Shown piece by piece: positions 54,623 to 63,652 of a stretch of 64,000 bases of DNA; the stretch's first letter is position 1, and each line of letters begins with the position of its first letter. Under the pieces are notes generated by a model. The model made no database searches, was not told the origin of the DNA, and saw only the letters and a program-made list of their open reading frames with translations. Made by a program: the position numbers and the translations under genes. Source of the DNA: Crambe crambe (lineage: Eukaryota; Porifera; Demospongiae; Poecilosclerida; Crambeidae); assembly GCA_963924555.1 (NCBI GenBank), contig OZ004588.1:6669205-6733204 (forward strand), given 5' to 3'.

Positions 54623-55778
54623 TAGGTGTGCATCAATAAGAGACACTCAAGGCTGCATAGATTTTAACACTATATAGCTAGTGTGGAACCAACTGCATCA
54701 TAATAATCACATAACGCATTATTCTGTGTGTGTCATTATTACTTGTAAATATTATTCCAAAAGTCAAGAGTGTTATAGCTAGCTATTATTATATAGCTAT
54801 AGCTATTATTATATAGCTATAGCTATTATTATATAGCTATAGCTATTATTACATAGCTATAGCTATTATTACATAGCTATAGCTATTATTACATAGCTAT
54901 AGCTATAGCTAACTAGCTAATACAGTGGAATCAGGCCTAGGTATTACTCACTCAAGTCAGCATGTCACCTCGAGATGCATACTGAAGTCCCAAAGAAAGG
55001 ATCTGATATTAAATTTCATACTATGAGGGATACCATACATAGAGAAGCTATTATGTTGTACACTGTGGCCTTGGGGCTGAAATTAGATATGCAAAACACA
55101 CCCATTATAGAACACCTGACAGGAATTTGGGACTATTTCATCGATGCACATCTGAGAAATGGCTGAATGGGGTGATTTCTACCTGTCCATGTATGGAGCA
55201 TGGAACTGTCATAATGCAGCTATTGATATAGTGATAGCCATCAGCTGACCATATGTCATGAAAATGCTGTTGAATGCTGAAAAAAAAAAAACCTCTCATG
55301 AGATGGTGCATGTTATTATTAAATTAACTATTCCAAAGAATGCGATACATTGTCTATGGGAAATTAAATGGCAGAGAGTCATGAACAGCTAAATTCTCAT
55401 GAGATAATCAATAAGTGACTGTACATAATTATGTAGAGCTATTCATCCATTCACCCAATTCACAAGAGAATCATGAATGCGATTCCCAGATACTGATGCA
55501 CTAACTGTTAGAGAATATTTTAAAAAGAGTGAATGGTAGCTTGCTACATGCTGGCCAATAATTATGAAAAGGCTTCATTATGTGACGTCATATGATCATG
55601 ATTGGTAGAAAGATTATGAAAATCTTCAGAGATGTTGGAAGCAAGATTTGATTGATCGGGCCCAAAATTGAAATGTAATCCCCAGACCAAAATCCACTAC
55701 TACCTGTTATTGATCGAGGCCTGGGCTTGACCGGCCTGACCTGTTCTATCGCCTTTTTGGGATTTATTTAATTCTGCC
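54623..55778. other. Spacer of the plus-strand array
   Basis: Contains a 20-bp tandem repeat at 54,780-54,910 and sequences repeated in each later spacer ('gtcccaaagaaaggat', 'ctcatgagataatca', 'cacaagagaatca'). An inverted copy of the 'aggcctgggcttgaccggcc' dispersed repeat is at 55,705-55,750. No gene. Confidence 0.6.
54780..54912 (+). repeat. 20-bp tandem repeat (AGCTATTATTATATAGCTAT)
   Basis: About six copies, with ATT-ATA to ATT-ACA changes in the last ones. Confidence 0.9.
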
Positions 55779-55789
55779 TATAAATGCAG
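55754..55789 (+). promoter_or_regulatory. Core promoter: TTTTTGGGATTT ... TATAAATGCAG
   Basis: TTTTTGGGATTT at 55,754-55,765 and TATAAATGCAG at 55,779-55,789. This pair, in the same order and spacing range, also stands upstream of the minus-strand precursor genes (there TTTGGGATTTT and TTTAAATGCAG). Confidence 0.7.
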
Positions 55790-55926
55790 CAAGCTGCTTT
55801 ATACTTTCCCACAGGTGAAGAAGACGGTTATAATAGTGATGACATTTCATCAGCAAATATAACTGTATCATTTCCTCCTCTGCCTGTAGCTTCTTCGCAT
55901 CCACACTCCACTCATTACAGTTCAAG

Positions 55927-56559
55927 ATGCAAGGGCTTGCTCTTTTTCTTATAGCATCATTCTTCATTGTGGGCCACTCTGCTCCGGTGATGCAGAAAAA
56001 GGCCTCTAGCAATGGATTTTCAATTGGCTTTCCCATGTCCAAGGAAATTGAAAACGAAAAGGCTTCAAGCAATGGATTTTCTGTCAGCTTTCCACTTGCC
56101 AAGGAAGAAGAAATGGGAAACAAAAAAGCCTCGAGCAACGGGATTTCTATCAGTTTTCCAATGGAAGCAGAAATGGAAAAATATGACGATATTGTTAAGA
56201 AACTGTTTAACTTCATCCTGGATCGCATTCAACCCAAGGAAGAAGATGCTCAAAGTACTTGGAACATTCCTCTTCCACGTCCATTCAAGAAAGCAGAGGC
56301 TGAAGGCCCTTGGAGCATCGGTTATACTCATCCACTTAACGAAGCAAAAGCTGAGAGCAGTATCTTTTCTCCGTTTCCATCCAAAGAAACAGAAGCAGCT
56401 GAGCAAGTTGAATCACAGACTAATGCTAAACGAGTTAAGCAGATATTTAAGATCCTCAATGGTCTAGGTGGTGGCAAGGGAGAGCAAGCTGATGAGCAAT
56501 TTTTTCCACAACTCATTGGGTCACTCCTTCTCTCAAAGCTTTCCGAAGGAAAAAAGTGA
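55927..56559 (+). CDS. Multi-peptide secreted precursor, type I C-terminus
   Basis: Single exon, 210 aa. Signal peptide MQGLALFLIASFFIVGHSA, then PVMQKK. Three repeats of the ASSNG type follow: ASSNGFSIGFPM, ASSNGFSVSFPL and ASSNGISISFPM, each preceded by KK or EK and followed by acidic Glu/Met spacers. A helical part YDDIVKKLFNFILDRIQ comes next. Then a second peptide set: STWNIPLPRPFKK, AEAEGPWSIGYTHPL and SSIFSPFPS. The WSIGY..PL unit resembles GWNIGYSRPL of the 53.9-kb gene. The end is GKGEQADEQ, then FFPQLIGSLLLSKLSEGKK, with Gly-Lys-Lys as a possible amidation signal. No introns. Confidence 0.8.
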   Translation: MQGLALFLIASFFIVGHSAPVMQKKASSNGFSIGFPMSKEIENEKASSNGFSVSFPLAKEEEMGNKKASSNGISISFPMEAEMEKYDDIVKKLFNFILDRIQPKEEDAQSTWNIPLPRPFKKAEAEGPWSIGYTHPLNEAKAESSIFSPFPSKETEAAEQVESQTNAKRVKQIFKILNGLGGGKGEQADEQFFPQLIGSLLLSKLSEGKK

Positions 56560-57086
56560 GGCTGCATTGGAGTGTTGAACCAACTACATAATAACATGCA
56601 CTGTATATGTAACTGACTAATATTATTTTGTGTGTGTCATTAGCTGTAATTATTCCAAAATTTAAGATTTAAGTGTGTGCTATTATTATTATTACTCTAA
56701 TAGCTAGCAAGCTATACATGCGAAATGATCAGCCAACCTGACTTATCAGCAGCCTCCCTCTCCCTCTCTCCAGAGTTAGCAGGTTACCTAAAGATGCATG
56801 AAAAAGTCCCAAAGAAAGGACCTGCATAATAGCTATTAAACGTCATTAATTTTATTCCAAATAATTATTGTCTGTCATGAGATAATCAATTATAGATAAT
56901 GATAAAGTTCAAGTGATATAATTCACAAGAGAATCACAGATGCAATTCCCAAGCAAATTATGTAGATACTGTAAAAAAGAATAACAATACATGCTGGCTA
57001 ATTTGAGGGTGTCCCCAACTCTAATATTTACAGTATGTCATGAGTTTTAAGATTATGAAAATTTGGGGGATATTTTTTATTCTGCC
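56560..57086. other. Array spacer
   Basis: Nearly identical to 57,961-58,551 in its first 400 bp, as expected from tandem duplication of gene plus spacer. No gene. Confidence 0.7.
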
Positions 57087-57097
57087 TATAAATGCAG
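57087..57097 (+). promoter_or_regulatory. TATA-type core promoter box (TATAAATGCAG)
   Basis: Preceded by TTTGGGGGATATTTTTT; 139 bp before the start codon at 57,226. Confidence 0.7.
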
Positions 57098-57225
57098 TCT
57101 GCTACTCTTACTTTCCCACAGGTGAAGAAGGTTAGCAACGACATTTCATCAGCAAATATAACTGCATCATTTCTTCCTCCACCTGTAGCTTTCTCACATC
57201 CACACTCCACTCATTACGATTCAAG

Positions 57226-57960
57226 ATGCAAGGGCTTGCTCTTTTTCTTATAGCATCATTCTTCATTGTGGGCCACTCTGCTCCAGTGGTGCAGAAAAAG
57301 GCCTCGAGCAATGGATTTTCTATCAGCTTTCCCATGTCCAAGGAAATTGAAAACGAAAAGGCTTCAAGCAATGGATTTTCTGTCAGCTTTCCACTTGCCA
57401 AGGAAGAAGAAATGGGAAACAAAAAAGCCTCGAGCAACGGGATTTCTATCAGTTTTCCTATGGAAGCAGAAATGGAAAAATATGATGATGGTGTTAAGAA
57501 ACTGTTCAATTTCATCCTGGATCGCACTCAATCCAAGGAAGAAGATGCTCAAAGTACTTGGAACATTCCTCTTGGAAATCCATTCAAGAAAGCAGAAGCT
57601 GATAATCTTTTGAATATTGGTTTAGTTCATCCACGTCCATTCAAAAAAGCAGGGGCTGAAGGCCCTTGGAGCATCAGTTACACTCGTCCACTTAACCAAG
57701 CAAAAGCTGAGAGCCCTTGGAGTATCAGTTTCAAGAATGCAGAAAATGCAGAGGAAGAGAGTATCTTTTCTCCATTTCCATCCAAAGAAACAGAAGCAGC
57801 TGAGCGAGTTGCATCACAGACTAATGCTGAACGAGTTAAGCAGATAATTAAGATCCTCAATGGTCTAGGTGGTGGCAAGGGAGAGCAAGCTGATGAGCAG
57901 TTTTTTCCACAACTCATTGGGTCACTCCTTCTCTCAAAGCTTTCCAAAGGAAAAAAGTGA
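57226..57960 (+). CDS. Multi-peptide secreted precursor, type I C-terminus (longest copy)
   Basis: Single exon, 244 aa, closest to the 55.9-kb gene. Signal 1-18. ASSNG repeats at 26-37, 46-57 and 68-79 (ASSNGFSISFPM, ASSNGFSVSFPL and ASSNGISISFPM). Then VKKLFNFILDRTQ and an enlarged second set: STWNIPLGNPFKK, NLLNIGLVHPRPFKK, GPWSISYTRPLNQ, SPWSISFKN and SIFSPFPS, separated by AEAD/AGAE/AEAE-like acidic spacers. C-terminal RVKQIIKILNGLGGGKGEQ, ADEQ, then FFPQLIGSLLLSKL and KGKK. At least eight distinct short units could be released. Single amino acid differences between copies suggest paralog diversification. Confidence 0.8.
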   Translation: MQGLALFLIASFFIVGHSAPVVQKKASSNGFSISFPMSKEIENEKASSNGFSVSFPLAKEEEMGNKKASSNGISISFPMEAEMEKYDDGVKKLFNFILDRTQSKEEDAQSTWNIPLGNPFKKAEADNLLNIGLVHPRPFKKAGAEGPWSISYTRPLNQAKAESPWSISFKNAENAEEESIFSPFPSKETEAAERVASQTNAERVKQIIKILNGLGGGKGEQADEQFFPQLIGSLLLSKLSKGKK

Positions 57961-58551
57961 GGCTGCATTGGAGTGCTGAACCAACTACATAATAACATGC
58001 ACTGTATATGTAACTGACTAATATTATTTTGTGTGTGTCATTAGCTGTAATTATTCCAAAATTTAAGATTTAAGTGTGTGCTATTATTATTATTACTCTA
58101 ATAGCTAGCAAGCTATACATGCGAAATGATCAGTCAACCCTGCATAGAATCAAACCTGACTTATCAGCAGCCTCCCTCTTCCTCTCTCCAGAGTTAGCAG
58201 GTTACCTAAAGATGCATGAAAAAGTCCCAAAGAGAGGACCTGCATAATATTAAACATCATTAATTTTATTCCAAAGAATGCTATGCATTGTCTATGGGAA
58301 ACGGCAGAGAGTCACGTACAGCTAAATTCTCATGAGATAATCAATTATAGATAACTGTACATATATATAGCTCAAGTGATATAATTCACAAGAGAATCAC
58401 AAATGCAATTCCCAAGCATGTGTAGATACTGATATTTAAAAAAGAATAACAATACATGCTGGCTGATTTGAGGGTGTCCCAAACTCAAATATTTACAGTA
58501 TGTCATGAGTTTTAAGATTATGAAAATTTTGGGGGTATTTTTTATTCTGCC
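57961..58551. other. Array spacer
   Basis: Duplicate of 56,560-57,086. No gene. Confidence 0.7.
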
Positions 58552-58562
58552 TATAAATGCAG
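58552..58562 (+). promoter_or_regulatory. TATA-type core promoter box (TATAAATGCAG)
   Basis: Preceded by TTTTGGGGGTATTTTTTATTC; 142 bp before the start codon at 58,694. Confidence 0.7.
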
Positions 58563-58693
58563 TCTGCTACTCTTACTTTCCCTCAAGTGAAGAAGAAGGT
58601 TAGCAACGACATTTCATCAGCAAATATAACTGCACCATTTCCTCCTCTGCCTGTAGCTTTCTCACATCCACACTCCACTCATTACGATTCAAG

Positions 58694-59368
58694 ATGCAAG
58701 GGCTTGCTCTTTTTCTTATAGCATCATTCTTTATCATGGGCCACTCTGCTCCGGTGGTGCAGAAAAAGGCCTCAAGCAATGGATTTTCTATCAGCTTTCC
58801 CATGTCCAAGGAAATTGAAAACGAAAAGGCTTCAAGCAATGGATTTTCTGTCAGCTTTCCACTTGCCAAGGAAGCAGAAATGGGAAACAAAAAAGCCTTG
58901 AGCAACGGGATTTCTATCAGTTTTCCTATGGAAGCAGAAATGGAAAAATATGACAATATTGTTAAGAAACTGTTCGATTTCATCCTGGATCGCATTCAAC
59001 CTAAGGAAACGGAGGCTTCAAGCAAGGGAATTTCTATGATCAGGTTTCCACTTGCAAGGGAAGAAACAGGAAATAAAAATATCTCCTACAAAGTTGATTA
59101 TGCTAAGAGATTTATCCGTACCTTTGTTGATCAGATATGTGATATCCTTACTGTCATCTCTAGCACTCCAATGTTAAAGGAAAATCAAATTAAAAATCTT
59201 GAAGCTCAAATCGGTTCCATGGTTCATGCGATATACAAGTTCCTAAGTGGTCTAGGGCGTAGCAGCAACTCTTACCAACCCAAGCCGGAAGAGCAAGCCG
59301 ATGAGCAGCTTTTCCCGGAACTCATTGGGTCATTGATTCTCTCAAACTTAGCTAAAGGCAAAAAGTGA
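58694..59368 (+). CDS. Multi-peptide secreted precursor, type II C-terminus
   Basis: Single exon, 224 aa. The first 110 residues match the type I genes (signal, ASSNGFSISFPM, ASSNGFSVSFPL, and ALSNGISISFPM, then VKKLFDFILDRIQ). After that the sequence differs: a fourth repeat-like unit ASSKGISMIRFPLAREE, then a helical domain of about 70 residues (AKRFIRTFVDQICDILTVIS, NLEAQIGSMVHAIYKFLSGL) with a single Cys. The end is QADEQ then LFPELIGSLILSNLAKGKK. The shared front and last 25 residues with a replaced centre suggest exchange between paralogs. The final Gly-Lys-Lys again permits amidation. Confidence 0.8.
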   Translation: MQGLALFLIASFFIMGHSAPVVQKKASSNGFSISFPMSKEIENEKASSNGFSVSFPLAKEAEMGNKKALSNGISISFPMEAEMEKYDNIVKKLFDFILDRIQPKETEASSKGISMIRFPLAREETGNKNISYKVDYAKRFIRTFVDQICDILTVISSTPMLKENQIKNLEAQIGSMVHAIYKFLSGLGRSSNSYQPKPEEQADEQLFPELIGSLILSNLAKGKK

Positions 59369-59971
59369 TTGATGTGCAAGGCCAGCTGCTTTGGAATACT
59401 ACATAATAAAACTGATAGTCAGACATATTTAGTGTGTGTCATTAGCTTTATAATAATTACTATTCCAATATTCAATTAAGCTATTTCTCTGATATAATAA
59501 TAGCAGCTTAATTGGCTATACATGTGACAACCCTGCATAGAATCGCACTTATTAGCAGCCCCCACCCACCCCCCTCCCCCAGAGTTAGCAGGTGACCTCA
59601 AGAAATCATAAAGAGAGGACCTGATATTAAACTTCATGAATACTATTATAGAGGTCACTTTTTAAAAGGGCCATGTAGCAGAGAGTCACGTACAGCTAAA
59701 TTCTCATGAGATAATCGATAGGTGACTACATAGTTCAAGTGAGCTATTCATCACCCAATTCACAAGAGAATCATGAATGTGATATTCCCAGATACTGATA
59801 CAGTAACTGTTAGAGAATATTTTAAAAAGAGTGAATGGTACGTACGTAGCTTGGTACATGCTGGCCAATATGAAAAGGCTTCCCAAACATCAATATTTAA
59901 GTGACATCATGTATGATCATGATCGGTAGAAAGATTATGAAAATCTTTTTGGGGATTTATTTAATTCTGCC
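59369..59971. other. Array spacer
   Basis: Repeats the flank of the 53.9-kb gene (54,900-55,780) better than that of the 57-kb gene ('ctcatgagataatcgatagg', 'catgctggccaatatgaaaa'). No gene. Confidence 0.6.
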
Positions 59972-59982
59972 TATAAATGCAA
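59972..59982 (+). promoter_or_regulatory. TATA-type box (TATAAATGCAA) of a pseudogene
   Basis: Preceded by TTTTTGGGGATTTATTTAATTCTGCC. The gene behind it has lost its start. Confidence 0.6.
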
Positions 59983-60075
59983 CAAGCTGCTCTATACTTT
60001 CCCACAGGTGAAGAAGAAGGTTAGCGACGACATTTCATCAGCAGCTATTAACTGTATCATTTCCTCTTCTACCTG

Positions 60076-60645
60076 CTCCTGCGGTGCAGAAAAAGGCCTC
60101 AAGCAATGGATCTTCAATCAGCTTTCCCATGTCCAAGGAAATTGAAAACGAAAAGGCTTTAATTAAGCAATAGATTTTCTGTCAGCTTTCCACTTGCCAA
60201 GGAAGAAGAAATGGGAAACGAAAAAGCCTCGAGCAACGGGATTTCTATCAGTTTTCCTATGGAAGCAGAAATGGAACGATATGCTCAAAGTACTTGGAAA
60301 ATTCCTCTTGGAAATCCATTCAAGAAAACAGAAGCTGAGAATCTTTTGAATATTGGTTTAGTTCGTCCACGTCCATTCAAAAAAGCAGAGGCTGAAGGCC
60401 CTTGGAGTATCAGTTTCAAAAATGCAGAAAATACAGAGGAAGGAGTATCTTTTCTCCATGTCCATCCAAAGAAACGAAAACAGCTGAGCGAGTTGAATTA
60501 CAGACTAATGTTGAACGAGTTAAGCAGATATTTAAGATCCTAAGTGGTCTAGGTGGTGGCAAGGGAGAGCAAGCTGATGAGCAGTTTTTTCCACAACTCA
60601 TTTGGGTCACTCCTTCTCTCAAAGCTTTCTGAAGGAAAAAAGTGA
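60076..60645 (+). pseudogene. Multi-peptide precursor without signal peptide (type I)
   Basis: A deletion joins the 5' leader ('cctcttctacctgctcc') directly to codons after the signal peptide ('gctcctgcggtgcagaaaaa'), removing the start codon and signal. Further in, 'aaaaggctttaattaagcaa' has an insertion that shifts the frame and creates stops, and there is a one-base difference before the C-terminal part (60,430-60,445) and again near 60,600. Downstream pieces keep the known units (ASSNGISISFPM, NPFKK, FKKAEAEGPWSISF, and GKGEQADEQ). Confidence 0.85.
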
Positions 60646-61504
60646 GGCTGCATTGGAGTGTTGAACCAACTATAACTGACTAATATTATTTTGTGTGTGT
60701 CATTATCAAGATTTAAGTGTGCCATTTATTATTAGCTACTCTCATAGTTAGCTATACAATCATGTGAAATGATCAGCCAACTCTGTATAGAATCAAACCT
60801 GATTTAGCTGCCACCCCCCCCCCCCCCCCTTCCCTCTCTCCAGAGTTAGTGTTGTTTTTTTAACCTAAAGATGCATGAAAAAAGTCCCAAAGAGAGGACC
60901 TGCACGATATTAAATGTCATTAATTTTATTCCAAAAAATGCTATGCATTGTCTATGGGAAACAGCAGAGAGTCACGTACAGCTAAATTGTCATGAGACAA
61001 TCAATTATAGACATAATATATAGCTCAAGTAAGCTATTCCTATATAATTCACAAGAGAATCACAAATGCTACTGATATAGTTTTAAAGAATGTTTAAAAA
61101 CACTGATATAATTTCTTTTTCCTTAATAATTGATGGCTATACATAATATATAGCTCAAGTGAGCTATTTATAAGAGAATCACAAATGCAATTCCCAAGCA
61201 TGTGTATAATAGATACTGATATAGTTTTTAAAGAATGTTTAAAAACACTGATTAATAATTGATGGCTGTACATGATATATAGCTCAAGTGAGCTATTCCG
61301 AAAATTATAATTCACAAGAGAATCACAACTGCAATTCCCAAGCATGTGTGTAGATATAGTTTTTTGAAAATGTTTTAAAAAGAATAACAACATTAGCTTG
61401 ATACATGCTGGCTAATTTGAGAGCGTCCCAAACACTAATATTTTATAGTATGTCATGATTGATAGAAAGATTATGAAAATCTTTTGGGGGGATATTTTTC
61501 TCCC
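60646..61504. other. Array spacer with 120-bp repeats
   Basis: Matches other spacers, expanded by the repeat at 61,000-61,390. A C run lies at 60,814-60,829. Confidence 0.65.
61000..61390 (+). repeat. Tandem repeat of about 120-130 bp, 3 copies
   Basis: The unit contains 'tatatagctcaagtgagcta', 'aagagaatcacaaatgcaat' and 'gtttaaaaacactgat'. The other spacers have the unit once. Confidence 0.8.
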
Positions 61505-61515
61505 TATAAATGCAG
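61505..61515 (+). promoter_or_regulatory. TATA-type core promoter box (TATAAATGCAG)
   Basis: Preceded by TTTTGGGGGGATATTTTTCTCCC; 142 bp before the start codon at 61,647. Confidence 0.7.
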
Positions 61516-61646
61516 CAAGCTACTCTTACTTCCCCACAGGTGAAGAAGAAGGTTAGCGACAACATTTCATCAGCAGCTATAACTGCACCATTTCCTCTTC
61601 CACCTGTAGCTTTCTCACATCCATACTCCACTCATTACGATTCAAG

Positions 61647-62282
61647 ATGCAAGGGCTTGCTCTTTTTCTTATAGCATCATTCTTCATTGTGGGCCACTCT
61701 GCTCCTGCGGTGCAGAAAAAGGCCTCGAGCAATGGATTTTCTATCAGCTTTCCCATGTCTAAGGAAATTGAAAACAAAAAGACTTCAAGCAATGGATTTT
61801 CTATCAGCTTTCCACTTGCCAAGGAAGAAGAAATGGGAAACAAAAAAGCCTTGAGCAACGAGATTTCTATCAGTTTTCCTATGGAAGCAGAAATGGGAAA
61901 ATATAAGAAACTGTTCAATTTCATCCTGGATCGCATTCAATCCAAGGAAATGGAAAACAGAAAGGCTTCAAGCAAGGGAATTTCTATGATCAGGTTTCCA
62001 ATTGCAAGGGAAGAAACAGGAAATAAAAATACCTTAAGCGATGATGAAGTAGCTCAGGGAGTGATCGGTACTATTGTTCAGGTCATATATAACACCCTTA
62101 CTGCCATCTCTAGCGCTCCCTTTGATGAAAATGCAATTGAACGTTTTCAAGCTGATATTGGTTCCAAGGTTTATGCAATATACAAGATCCTAAGTGGTCC
62201 AGGGTTTAGCAACGACTCTTACCAACCCAAGCTGGGAGAGCAAGCTGATGAGCAGCTTTTCCCGGAACTCAAACTTAGCTAA
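61647..62282 (+). CDS. Multi-peptide secreted precursor, type II, shortened tail
   Basis: Single exon, 211 aa. Signal peptide MQGLALFLIASFFIVGHSA. Units ASSNGFSISFPM, TSSNGFSISFPL, ALSNEISISFPM, and ASSKGISMIRFPIAREE. The type II helical domain follows (VIGTIVQVIYNTLTAISSAP, IERFQADIGSKVYAIYKILS). QADEQLFPEL is intact, but a deletion of about 25 bp joins it to 'aaacttagctaa', so the usual apolar tail and the Gly-Lys-Lys end are replaced by KLS and a stop. The N-terminal peptides could still be made, but the amidated tail is lost. Expression would show whether it is on the way to a pseudogene. Confidence 0.75.
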   Translation: MQGLALFLIASFFIVGHSAPAVQKKASSNGFSISFPMSKEIENKKTSSNGFSISFPLAKEEEMGNKKALSNEISISFPMEAEMGKYKKLFNFILDRIQSKEMENRKASSKGISMIRFPIAREETGNKNTLSDDEVAQGVIGTIVQVIYNTLTAISSAPFDENAIERFQADIGSKVYAIYKILSGPGFSNDSYQPKLGEQADEQLFPELKLS

Positions 62283-62841
62283 AGGCAAAAAGTGATTGAT
62301 GTGCCAGACATATTTAGTGTGTGTCATTAGTTGAAATAATTATTGTTCCAATATTCAATTAAGAGTCTAAATAATAGCAGCTTAATTGGCTATATAAGCA
62401 GCAAACCCTGCATAGAATCGCACTTATTAGAAGCTCCCCTCCCACCCACCCCTCTCCCAGAGTTAGCAGGTGACCTCGAGAAGTCACAAAGAGAGGACCT
62501 TATATTAAATATCATACTCACTTATTAAAAGGGCCATGCACTTCTCTATAGCAAAGAGTCACATACAGCTAAATTCTCATGAGATAATCAACTATAGATG
62601 GCTGTACATATATATATAGCTCAAGTGAGCTATTCCTATAATATTCACAAGAGAATCATAAATGTAATTCGCAAGCATGTATGTGTAAATATACTGATAT
62701 AGTTTTTTGAAAAAAGAATAACAACGTTAGCTTGATACATGCTGGCTATTTTGTAAGGGCGTCCCAAACTCTACAGTATGTCATGAGTTTTATGATTGAT
62801 AGAAAGATTATGAAAATTTTGGGGGTATTTTTTATTCTGCC
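62283..62841. other. Array spacer
   Basis: Same elements as the other spacers ('agagttagcaggtgacctcg', 'ctcaagtgagctattcc'). No gene. Confidence 0.65.
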
Positions 62842-62852
62842 TATAAATGCAG
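62842..62852 (+). promoter_or_regulatory. TATA-type box (TATAAATGCAG) of a pseudogene
   Basis: Preceded by TTTTGGGGGTATTTTTTATTC; 142 bp before the former start at 62,984. This promoter is as well kept as those of intact genes. Confidence 0.65.
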
Positions 62853-62983
62853 TCTGCTACTCTTACTTTCCCTCAAGTGAAGAAGAAGGTTAGCAACGAC
62901 ATTTCATCAGCAAATATAACTGCACCATTTCTTCCTCCACCTGTAGCTTTCTCACATTCACACTCCACTCATTACGATTCAAG

Positions 62984-63652
62984 ATGCAAGGGCTTGCTCT
63001 TTTTCTTATAGCATCATTCTTCACTGTGGCCACTCTGCTCCAGTGGTGCCTCGAGCAATGGATTTTCTATCAGCTTTCCCATGTCCAAGGAAATTGAAAA
63101 CGAAAAGGCTTCAAGCAATGGATTTTCTGTCAGCTTTCCACTTACCAAGGAAGAAGAAATGGGAAACAAAAAAGCCTCGAGCAACAGGATTTCTATCAGT
63201 TTTCCTATGGAAGCAGAAATGGAAAAATATGACGATATTGTTAAGAAACTGTTCGATTTCATCCTGGATCGCATTCAATCCAAGGAAACGGAAAACAGAA
63301 AGGCTTCAAGCAAGGGAATTTCTATGATCAGGTTTCACTTGCAAGGGAAGAAACAGGAAATAAAAATACCTCAGGCTATGTTGATACTGTTAAGGAAGCG
63401 ATCCGCACCTTTGTTGAGCAGATATAATATGAGACCCTGTCAGCTCTCCGGTGCCGTTTACGAAAACTCAAATTAATATGCTTCAAGCAAATATTGGTAG
63501 CCTGGTTCAGGGGTTATACACGATCCTAAGTGGTCTAGGGCGTAGCAGCAACTCTTACCAACTTGAGCCAGGAGAGCAAGCCAGTGAGCAGCTTTTCCCC
63601 GGAACTCATTGGGTCATTGATTCTCTCAAACTTAGCTAAAGGCAAAAAGTGA
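62984..63652 (+). pseudogene. Multi-peptide precursor with frameshifts (type II)
   Basis: The start MQGLALFLIASFF is present, but one G is missing in the codons for VGHS (63,023-63,028) and the QKKA codons are deleted (about 63,045), so the frame is lost. Further shifts occur near 63,338 and 63,425 and a C is inserted near 63,598. The family units (ASSNGFSVSFPL, ASSNRISISFPM, ASSKGISMIRF) and the ends are still readable in pieces. Confidence 0.85.

Noticed and set aside
56012-57613. Alternative-frame and antisense frames over the array genes (about 60-150 codons)
   Set aside because: Present in all copies only because the copies are duplicates; the frame with signal peptide, repeat units and shared C-terminus is the coding one.
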